A stretch of 64,000 bases of DNA, from positions 202,304-266,303 of the forward strand of contig JABJJN010000056.1 in assembly GCA_018660835.1 (NCBI GenBank), given 5' to 3'. The position numbers and the translations under genes were made by a program. The notes below the pieces were generated by a model. That model saw nothing but the letters and a program-made list of their open reading frames with translations. It searched no databases and was not told where the DNA came from. Of this stretch, positions 44,986 to 52,452 are shown piece after piece. This DNA is from Gemmatimonadota bacterium (GTDB lineage: Bacteria > Latescibacterota > UBA2968 > UBA8231). Each line of letters begins with the position of its first letter. The first letter of the stretch is position 1.

Positions 44986-47900
44986 GAGTGCTTAGCCTTC
45001 TCCTGATTCTGACGATCGCCGCTTGTGACCATGAAAAATCGTCCAATTCCGCCGCGAAAGTGGGTACACTGGTCGTCTCGCCACTGATGATCTCCGCCAA
45101 GGGACTGCGCGCAGAATACGATTCGCTAGTCGTCGAGCTGACCTCCGAGTCGGGAACCCTTCATGGTAGATTTCCCATTCAGGACAATCGCGCTTCCTTC
45201 CACTTTGACTCGGTCCCTGTGGACGATTGGATGGTGCACGTTTCGATTCTGGGAACTCCTGGGGTGGACGGATCAGTACGCCGTGTCCTGTACGCTGGCT
45301 CGTCAAGTGCCACTGTCACGCGAAACAAGACGGATACGGTCTCGGTGAAGATCACTGCCGTAGACCCTTCAGCAACAACCGATGGCGTTGACATATCGCC
45401 CATTCAACCGATCAAGAATGAGACGGTCCTTGCCGCGGTCAGTGGTACCAAAGCGTCACACACGACGCCGATTTTTGAGTGGAACTGGGGAGATCGATCA
45501 ACTGTATATAGAACCAGCGAGGCCCAGTCGAGTCACACCTTCGCAGACTCTGGAACATACACCCTCGAAGTTTCGGTAAGAGATTCCGCAGCTGCCGATT
45601 TCGTTCTCGTGGTCCGACAGGTCACGATTCCCGTCCTTCTCCCCGCGATGATCACGTCTGAGCAGGAGGAATTCGACTTTGGTGACATCGATGTAGGGGC
45701 AGTCAAAGTACAAGAGGTTCAAGTGGTGAACAGAGGGGGAGTCCCGGGAGCCGTTACGCTTCTGGGGGACAGCCCCTTCGCTCTGGTTAGCGATTCATTG
45801 TCGGTTCAACCTGGCCCAAGCACGATTTCGGTCTTCTTCCGGCCCGACTCACCAGGCGACTGGGTGGACACTCTCGCCATGCATCCCTCTCAGGATGTCG
45901 TTCTCATAGGGTCTGCATCTGCGCAGAATCGGAGACCTACTGCTGTGGTCAACAGTAACTACCACGTGTTGAGTGGTGACACAGTCCTCGTGGATGGTCA
46001 GGGCAGCTTCGATTCCGACGGCGACAGCCTTCGCTTCAACTGGACGCAGGTGACGGGGACACCCCTCGCGTTTGATTCATCTGCCCCCTCGGTGTCCTTT
46101 CTCAATCTGCCAACCGGCATCTACAAATTCAGACTTGAAGTGTCTGACGGATCTCTTTCGCATACCGACAGTGTGACAGCGACGGTGGTAGACCTCATCG
46201 CACAAACGGGTGTACGCGATGGGCCCGATTCGCACAGTGTCCGTCTCGGAGATGCCTTTTTCGAACTTCGCGCCGTCGGCGACATCCAGGTGGAGGACTT
46301 GACCTTTACGTGGCAGCAGCTGGTTGGCATTGGTGGGCTGGACTCAAACATCGTGGTGATGAATGACTTCATCACCACACCGGTGCTGCTGAACACATAC
46401 GAGCTGAAAACCAAGGCGCCAACCGTCCAGATACCTGTTCCCCCTTTGCGTGGTATGTATCTTTTTGCCCTGGTGATCGAGGACTCAGCAGCGGGACTCA
46501 TCAGTCCACCCGACACGCTGGTTCTCAATGTCAGGAGCCAGCCGCCGCAGGTGGAGATCATCGGCGAAGGCTCAGTTTTCGTCGGTAACAGCACGATTCT
46601 GACCGCCGAGGCAAGCGATGACATGGGGGACACGCTGCTCTATTCGTGGATTGGAGATGGTGCAACCTATCTGTCGTCCAGAACGACGAGAGAGGTCCTC
46701 TTTGAGCCTCCGTCTCCCGGAACGTACAGTGTCGCGGTAATGGCCCAAGACGGAGATCCACAATCAACCCTGTCGGACCCGCTGCAGATCACCGTTCCCA
46801 ACAGGCCGCCTATAGCACTGGTAAGCAGATCTGACATCCTCACGACAGCAGGCGGGAAGATTGATCTGGATGCGACGTTCAGTGTGGACCCTGATGGGAG
46901 TCAACTGTTATTCCTTTGGACGCAGATCGAAGGACCCGCAACAGAGATCGTCAATTCCCGACAGCCGATCGCCCAACCTGAGCTACGACTACCCGGACGC
47001 TACGTATTCAGCGCCACGGTCAGTGATGGTGAGTTGATTGCCGATCCTCCTGCTTCTTCGACAGTTGTCGTCACACATTTGCCCGACAATGAGACGCCCG
47101 CTGTTCGATTCCTCGACAGCGGCCCCCTGACGAACATCGCCCTCGTAGAAACGACGCTGTCAGACGTGGGCCCGTCCGAACCTATATCGCTTACGCTGAC
47201 GACGGATCAGATTCGTGACGAGGAGCGGCTATTCTTCGATTTCGAGATTGAGCCGCCGGATGCGATCGACGTACCCACCGCCTACGCTTTTCAGGGAGAG
47301 TGGTTTTCAGTGGCATCGGTTGAGGAAGGCGGTACACCTGGAACGGGCTCTATACGCGTCGATACATTCCCGGGTGCGGAGGGGGCCTCAGCGGATACGC
47401 TGGCGGTGGCTGTGTTTGAGACGTCACCAGCCTTTGGAACGGGAGATGTCGCAACGATACGGGTCACACGGCTGCGTACCTCCGACGCCGAGCTGGATCT
47501 GGTTCTGAGTCTGGCAATCAATGGTGGGATTCCCACGAATCGTGAGCCAATCGCAGACGCCGGACAAAGTTTTCAGATTTCCCTTGATGAACAGATCTTC
47601 GTGAGTGGTTCCGCCAGCACCGATGCAGATGGCGATTCACTGTCCTTCGAGTGGTCCCAGACTTCCGGCCCAGGAGCCATTCTGCTCAATTCGAATCTTA
47701 GCGAAGTTGAGCTTGTTGCTACGTCGGCGGGTACCTATGAGTTGAAACTCGTCGTGTCGGATGGGAAGGAAACATCTGAGGATCGGATTCAGATCGTCGT
47801 GACTCAGCCGGATGCACCGGGATCCTCTTCATACAGGCAGATTCTGAACGGACCCTATGTCCAAGCAATCGAGATTGACGGAACCTCGTTTGATGTGGGA

Positions 47901-49142
47901 GGTGAACGCCAGGTCAGTTTCTCCCTGTTTGGTGAAGGCCTGTCGCAGGTAAGGCAAATCGATGTGAGGCTCGAGTTTACACCACCAGAGGCGTTCGATC
48001 TGGAGAGCATCACTGTCCTGCCGCCCGCCGGCCTCCTCGCGCCGGGTTTTCTCCACGAATCGCCAACAAGCGTGCGAGCAGGGATGGCATCACTGAGCGC
48101 GTTCGTACTCAGCGGAGATGCTTCCCTGGGCTCATTTTCTGTAACAACCACCAATGTCACTTCGACGACGCCAGCGGAGATCAAGGTGACCGGAATTTCA
48201 GTCGGCCCCTCTTCAACCGTCAGACAAGATGAATACCACGAATCTCTGGGGTTCACGATCCGGTTGAATGGCGGGTTTTCTCTGTCTCTGCCGCAACCGC
48301 GTCTCTTCTTCACATCAGATCGATCAGGGAACACTGACATATGGTCAATGGATCTGGACGGAGCAGACTTGCGGCAGATCACGTACGATCCCGCCTCAGA
48401 TGGCGACGCTGTCCTGTCTCCCGACGGAACACGGTTGGCGTTTTCTTCCACGAGGCGTACAGGCTCGGAGTCAGATGTGTATGTACTCGATCTGGAGACG
48501 AGCGAACTGGTGAATCTAACGGCCGACAATGACGATCGGGATGACACGCCGGCATGGTCGCCCGATGGAACAGAGTTGGCGTTTACCTCCACGCGTGGGG
48601 ATTACACTGCGATTTGGAAGACCTCTGCCACAACACCATCGGGGGCATCGCAAGTGACATTTCCAGGTCAGGTTGCGCCGATCGAAGGTGATCTGTGGCC
48701 TGACTGGAGCCCCGATGGAAACAGGATCCTATACATGTCGACGCAGGATCACAGAGATCTTTGGGACGTCCGGGTATTCGATCTGAATGAAGGCACCGAC
48801 GACCGCATTATCGAACGCTTTGGTGGGAATGAATACAGTCCAAGGTTTTCACCATCTGGAGAACTTATCGCCTGGAATCACTTCCCATCGTCGCCTTCGT
48901 CACCCGTCAATATCTGGCTGGCCAGTTCGGATGGCACGGACCGAAGAGCGCTGACGACGGGGAATTTTGATGACTTCTTTCCATCATGGGGTGTGCAGGG
49001 CTCGGACATCTACTTCACATCAGATCGTGGAGGAAACCGAGATATCTGGGTCGTCGACCTTTTCGGAAATCTGCTTCAGCTGACTGATGACACTGCTGTA
49101 GATACTCGGCCGAGCGTAGGCATTCAGCGAGTTAGCCGGTAG
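44982..49142 (+). CDS. Giant lipoprotein with PKD/Ig-like repeats and C-terminal TolB-like propeller
   Basis: A 1386-residue lipoprotein (lipobox LTIAAC, Cys15). In order: PKD domain near 150-215 (FEWNWGDRSTVY); an ASH/choice-of-anchor-like domain near 228-310 (FDFGDIDVGAVKVQEVQVVN); PKD/REJ-like repeats near 320, 516, 606 and 853 (GQGSFDSDGDSLRFNWTQ, ATFSVDPDGSQLLFLWTQ, GSASTDADGDSLSFEWSQ); two cohesin-like segments near 725-840 and 960-1090; and a WD40-like TolB/PD40 propeller from about 1105 (FFTSDRSGNTDIWSMDLDG, LSPDGTRLAFSSTR, WSPDGTELAFTSTRGD) to the end. Likely an outer-membrane or surface binding platform. Coupled by ATGA to the caspase gene. Confidence 0.85.
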   Translation: MRVLSLLLILTIAACDHEKSSNSAAKVGTLVVSPLMISAKGLRAEYDSLVVELTSESGTLHGRFPIQDNRASFHFDSVPVDDWMVHVSILGTPGVDGSVRRVLYAGSSSATVTRNKTDTVSVKITAVDPSATTDGVDISPIQPIKNETVLAAVSGTKASHTTPIFEWNWGDRSTVYRTSEAQSSHTFADSGTYTLEVSVRDSAAADFVLVVRQVTIPVLLPAMITSEQEEFDFGDIDVGAVKVQEVQVVNRGGVPGAVTLLGDSPFALVSDSLSVQPGPSTISVFFRPDSPGDWVDTLAMHPSQDVVLIGSASAQNRRPTAVVNSNYHVLSGDTVLVDGQGSFDSDGDSLRFNWTQVTGTPLAFDSSAPSVSFLNLPTGIYKFRLEVSDGSLSHTDSVTATVVDLIAQTGVRDGPDSHSVRLGDAFFELRAVGDIQVEDLTFTWQQLVGIGGLDSNIVVMNDFITTPVLLNTYELKTKAPTVQIPVPPLRGMYLFALVIEDSAAGLISPPDTLVLNVRSQPPQVEIIGEGSVFVGNSTILTAEASDDMGDTLLYSWIGDGATYLSSRTTREVLFEPPSPGTYSVAVMAQDGDPQSTLSDPLQITVPNRPPIALVSRSDILTTAGGKIDLDATFSVDPDGSQLLFLWTQIEGPATEIVNSRQPIAQPELRLPGRYVFSATVSDGELIADPPASSTVVVTHLPDNETPAVRFLDSGPLTNIALVETTLSDVGPSEPISLTLTTDQIRDEERLFFDFEIEPPDAIDVPTAYAFQGEWFSVASVEEGGTPGTGSIRVDTFPGAEGASADTLAVAVFETSPAFGTGDVATIRVTRLRTSDAELDLVLSLAINGGIPTNREPIADAGQSFQISLDEQIFVSGSASTDADGDSLSFEWSQTSGPGAILLNSNLSEVELVATSAGTYELKLVVSDGKETSEDRIQIVVTQPDAPGSSSYRQILNGPYVQAIEIDGTSFDVGGERQVSFSLFGEGLSQVRQIDVRLEFTPPEAFDLESITVLPPAGLLAPGFLHESPTSVRAGMASLSAFVLSGDASLGSFSVTTTNVTSTTPAEIKVTGISVGPSSTVRQDEYHESLGFTIRLNGGFSLSLPQPRLFFTSDRSGNTDIWSMDLDGADLRQITYDPASDGDAVLSPDGTRLAFSSTRRTGSESDVYVLDLETSELVNLTADNDDRDDTPAWSPDGTELAFTSTRGDYTAIWKTSATTPSGASQVTFPGQVAPIEGDLWPDWSPDGNRILYMSTQDHRDLWDVRVFDLNEGTDDRIIERFGGNEYSPRFSPSGELIAWNHFPSSPSSPVNIWLASSDGTDRRALTTGNFDDFFPSWGVQGSDIYFTSDRGGNRDIWVVDLFGNLLQLTDDTAVDTRPSVGIQRVSR

Positions 49143-49366
49143 TATGTCGTCATCAGACGATGTCGAGAAGCCTCGCTACTGACGCGGAAGAGCAGCAACA
49201 GGCGGATCTTCCGTGTCAGGTTACGCAATAGCATGACAGCCCGGGACGTCGTCGAGTGAGCCTGCGACAGACGGATCGTGATTGAGGCCGGAAGCAACGC
49301 CGCGACCACGACCGTCTCGGCCGTCCAATGAACGGTATGCGTACCAATCTCATGCACACCATTCTG

Positions 49367-49542
49367 GATATTGGCGTCGGCGTGGGGGTGATTGCGATCG
49401 TAGCTCCACTCGTGATGCACATACAGACCCCGCAACAGGCACACGGCCAATCCAACGGAAAGGCCAAACACGTTGATACACGTGTAGGATGTCTAAGGAG
49501 ATTTCGGATGGCGACGTTCAGATAGTTGCGGCGGATAGGCAC
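49367..49542 (-). pseudogene. Relic of an FtsX/MacB-type ABC permease gene
   Basis: Read on the minus strand, GTG at 49542 opens PIRRNYLNVAIRNLLRH, then a one-base shift gives YTCINVFGLSVGLAVCLL and LYVHHEWSYDRNHPHAD, matching the N-terminus of MacB/FtsX-like permeases (first cytoplasmic helix, first membrane span, start of the periplasmic domain). Homology ends near 49367. The broken gene abuts repeat copy C. Confidence 0.6.
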
Positions 49543-49635
49543 GATAAGGACTCATTGTGGTGAGTCTTGTATATGCCTAGCAAGCAGACTGTGATGCCTT
49601 TTCGTCTGCAGACTGGCCGTGGTGCTGAGCCGGAC
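49542..49635 (-). repeat. Dispersed repeat copy C
   Basis: Shares ACGATAAGGACTCATTGTGG and the following GTGAGTCTTG with the other copies. On the minus strand: TTGCTA (49578-49583), 18 nt, CACAAT (49554-49559), a decayed form of the promoter in copies A and B, again facing a minus-strand gene start (the permease relic). The downstream half is more diverged. The stretch 49636-49857 holds no gene I can recognise. Confidence 0.55.
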
Positions 49636-49857
49636 GTCTCTCCGGGGTCCTCATGCCGACCGTTGGGGCAGCGGCGTGCCGCTTTGGGCACAGGCCTGTC
49701 CTCTCCGACGGCCGTCGACAGACGCAGACGGGCTCAGGCAGCCTCGTGGCAGGACAGGGCTTTGATCGATAGACGACGGTCGAAGGTGCCTCAGACTTCG
49801 TGCACAAATAATGAACCCTTCTAGCGGGACTATGTGTGGTGGTGGGGCGCTTAGGAA

Positions 49858-49965
49858 CGATAAGGGCTCACGATGGTGAGTCTGGTGTGGCAAGCGATTA
49901 GGTGTATTTCGTCTGCTGATGGCCACTATGCAGGGTCGGAAGGACTGGGCAATCATGGACGCCGA
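49858..49965 (-). repeat. Dispersed repeat copy D
   Basis: Opens with ACGATAAGGGCTCACGATGG and continues to GGGTCGGAAGGACTGGGC. It matches copy B closely in its far half. Relative to A, B and C it has lost 6 bp between TTGCCA (49888-49893) and the -10 position, so the promoter spacing (12 bp) would be dead. No gene is apparent on the minus strand to its left. Confidence 0.6.
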
Positions 49966-50059
49966 CGCGTTGCGGCTGGCCCGCGCCGCTTCATACATAA
50001 CGGTGTTCCTCTCCAGCGACCGTCCGCTGTTGACGGATCAGGGGGCCTCATCGAATTCG

Positions 50060-50240
50060 AGCTGGCGATCCAGGGGCGGCGGCGATTGGCGGTGCTCGCG
50101 ACGGCAGACCGACGCCGTCGAGGTAGGTACGCACCGAGCGCGGATCGGTGAGCGCAGCCACAGTTTTCATGTGCCCCTGAACAAGTGGGGCACACCGTCA
50201 CGTCGTATTGAACCACCGAGCCAGGTGTTTGGCCCATGAG
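50060..50240 (-). pseudogene. C-terminal relic of an IS91/Y2-type transposase
   Basis: On the minus strand three frames in turn give SWAKHLARWFNTT (about 50201-50239), VCPTCSG (about 50175-50195) and HMKTVAALTDPRSVRTYLDG then VGLPSRAPPIA (50173 downward). Together they match the C-terminal W-A-x-x-L-x-R ... C-P-x-C-x-G-x-M ... L-T-D-P-x-x-V-x-x-Y-L-x-G-x-G-L-P-x-R-A-P-P block of IS91-family transposases. At least two frameshifts, so dead. The rest of 50241-50460 shows nothing clear. Confidence 0.6.
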
Positions 50241-50460
50241 ACACGATGGCGTGGGCCGCCAGAGATTCTGTTTGAGAAGCTGGCCGTTGAGATACGTACC
50301 CGGGTGACAAGACCTTCTCGCCTCGTCGGCGCAGCCCAATCGAGCGGCGCATTCACGCCGGCAGATTCCTGGACTGCCCAAGCTAACCCAGAGACCCGGG
50401 CAGTTTCGGGGCTCGACAGCCAGGTGAACCACGCTCAGCACCCTTCACTCCCCCTCCAGT

Positions 50461-50535
50461 CCCCCGGCGTGCGCAACCTCGAGATTCGGGCGCAGCCGGC
50501 GAGGCGAGCCGCTCAGATCTTCCGCTTGAAGTAGT
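50461..50535 (-). repeat. Second copy of the epimerase-end repeat
   Basis: Partner of 42814-42888. It covers the 3' flank and last seven codons of the epimerase gene (stop at 50513). Identity continues beyond the stop codon into non-coding DNA, so the duplication is not only a conserved protein end. Confidence 0.6.
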
Positions 50536-51226
50536 CTTCCCAGGGCTCCGATGGTTCATATCCAAGAATCCGCCGGGCCTTGTCCGCCTTGTATTTCCCC
50601 TGACCTTCAAAACTCGTCATGTCGAAATCCTGATAGTCATCGGGCACAACGTCGAGTTCCAGTGCCAGACGACATGCTTGTTGCAGGTCCTGCCAGATAA
50701 TCGTGTAGGGTGGAAAATCGGTGCCGTAATCGAGCTGAGAAGGATCGGGGCCCAGGCCATTGAAGAGAAAACAGATGGTCTGAATTCCGTAGGCTTTGGC
50801 GTAGGTGCGACAGATCTCGTTGGACAACCCCTTGGTCAATTCATAGTAGCCAGTGCCCGGTGCGTTTGGCACATCCGTGATATCGAAGTCGTGGTCGTAG
50901 TGATTTCGTACCAGCTGCGGGCCCGTATGCACGACCTTCCTAATACCCACTTCCTGGGCCGCCCGCATCACATGCCAGGCACCCAGCGTATTCACCTGAA
51001 AACTGCGGGTGTGATGATGGGGACGCACGACGGTGAAATTCATGATCGCGTCCATGCCGTGAGCCGCTGTAAGGACCTGGTCGTAGCTGCGCACGTCGAC
51101 GACCGTGATCGGCCTGTTATCTGGATGCGGCTTGATGTCGGCGAGGCGCAGATCGAAGTAGGGTTCTAGTCCAGCCAGCAGATGAGGGCCAATCAAGCCG
51201 GACGCACCAAGGAGGAGCACCTTCAT
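50513..51226 (-). CDS. NAD-dependent epimerase/dehydratase (SDR) family protein
   Basis: A 237-residue extended-type SDR enzyme, shorter than the usual 300. The Rossmann motif LLLGASGLIGPHLLAGL (GxxGxxG), an Asp after the second strand (LADIKPH) that favours NAD, and the catalytic YYELTKG (Tyr-x-x-x-Lys) are present, with TGPQLVRNHYD in the position of the usual Ser/Thr segment. Substrate unknown, probably a nucleotide-sugar or sugar acid. It is 11 bp downstream of the lipase-like gene on the same strand. Confidence 0.85.
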   Translation of the reverse strand: MKVLLLGASGLIGPHLLAGLEPYFDLRLADIKPHPDNRPITVVDVRSYDQVLTAAHGMDAIMNFTVVRPHHHTRSFQVNTLGAWHVMRAAQEVGIRKVVHTGPQLVRNHYDHDFDITDVPNAPGTGYYELTKGLSNEICRTYAKAYGIQTICFLFNGLGPDPSQLDYGTDFPPYTIIWQDLQQACRLALELDVVPDDYQDFDMTSFEGQGKYKADKARRILGYEPSEPWEDYFKRKI

Positions 51227-51237
51227 ACGCTGCCTAC

Positions 51238-52197
51238 TTAAGCCTGTAGACCAAAGGCCTGTCGCAGGGCGGCGGCGGCCTCGCGGGTCGCATCGGTCAC
51301 GGCGTCGACAGGTTCGTCCGTTGCCATATTGAAAAAAGCGTGAATCATGCCGTCGTATCGCCTTGTGGTGGAAGGCACGCCGGCCGCCGTCAGCGCTTCC
51401 CCGTAGGCTTCGGCCTCGTCCCGCAGCGGATCCAACTCGGCGGTGATGATCCAGGCAGGCGCCAAACCACTCAGATCGGCCGCATGGATCGGCGCGACCC
51501 GGGGATCCGTGCGTTGCGCGACATCGGGCACATACGCATCCCAGTAGAAGCGCATGGCATCACGTGTGAGCAGGAAGCCTTCGGCATTGTCGACGTAGGA
51601 GGCGCGTTCGAAGTCGGCGTCGATCACGGGGTAGACGAGCAACTGCAGCACGATCGGCATCTCAAGCTCCTTCGCGCCATAGGCGACGCAGGCAGCCAGA
51701 TTGCCACCAGCGCTGTCGCCGGCCACCGCAATGCGCTGCGGATCTACACCGAGCTCGGCAGCATGGGCGTGAATCCACGCGGTCGCCGCCAGACAGTCAT
51801 CGATCGCCGCGGGAAAGGGATGCTCTGGTGCCAGGCGATAGTCGATGGAGATCACAACACAGTCAGCATCATTCGCCAGTTGTCTACAGCTGACCTCGGA
51901 GAGGTCGAGACTCCCGAGGACCCAGCCACCGCCATGATACCAGACCAGCACTGGCATGATCTGCTGAGTCTCACGTGGACGAAAGATGCGCACCGGAATA
52001 TCCCCTGCGGGGCCCGGCAGTGTTTGGTCCTCGATCTGGTAGATCGGTGGCCGGTCTTGCTCTGGTGTCACCCAGCCTTCGAGGAATTCACGCGCCACCT
52101 CGGCGCCAGCCGAATGCAGGTCGGTGAGACCGCGATTGCCCAATTCCTCATCGACGGTGTCGATGACCTTGCGCATTTCAGGATGCAGCTGGCTCAT
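51238..52197 (-). CDS. Alpha/beta hydrolase, hormone-sensitive-lipase (Aes-like) family
   Basis: A 319-residue esterase/lipase. The HGGG oxyanion motif (LVWYHGGGWVLGSL), the nucleophile GDSAGG (IAVAGDSAGGNLAAC), an Asp in AELDPLRDEAEAYGEAL and His in YDGMIHAFFNM complete the triad. The start at MSQLHPEM follows AAAGGAT; the longer frame has no homology. No signal peptide. Probably an operon with the downstream epimerase. Short-chain acyl esters are the usual substrates. Confidence 0.9.
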   Translation of the reverse strand: MSQLHPEMRKVIDTVDEELGNRGLTDLHSAGAEVAREFLEGWVTPEQDRPPIYQIEDQTLPGPAGDIPVRIFRPRETQQIMPVLVWYHGGGWVLGSLDLSEVSCRQLANDADCVVISIDYRLAPEHPFPAAIDDCLAATAWIHAHAAELGVDPQRIAVAGDSAGGNLAACVAYGAKELEMPIVLQLLVYPVIDADFERASYVDNAEGFLLTRDAMRFYWDAYVPDVAQRTDPRVAPIHAADLSGLAPAWIITAELDPLRDEAEAYGEALTAAGVPSTTRRYDGMIHAFFNMATDEPVDAVTDATREAAAALRQAFGLQA

Positions 52198-52452
52198 GAA
52201 GTATCCTTTAGGTTGCCTCTGACTCGGTTCTGCCACCTTACCTTCCGGCCTGCCCGAATCTAGGCACACGCCGTAGGGCAGGCGAACCGTGCAGGGACTG
52301 ACTCCCGACAGATCGCCCAACAGGGCTATCTGGGCCGATTTGAGGCCTTTCCAGCAAAGATTCTGATCTTTCTTGCAGGCCGATGTAACGTGGCGCCCGT
52401 GGCCCGGGGCTTTGTAGTATGCACCTGACCATATCAACTTTGGGACGCTGGA
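52198..52452. other. Intergenic region between divergent genes, nothing recognised
   Basis: This 255-bp gap separates the divergent lipase-like and sigma-ankyrin genes and should hold both promoters. I see no convincing -35/-10 pair, palindrome or small gene in it. Confidence 0.4.
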
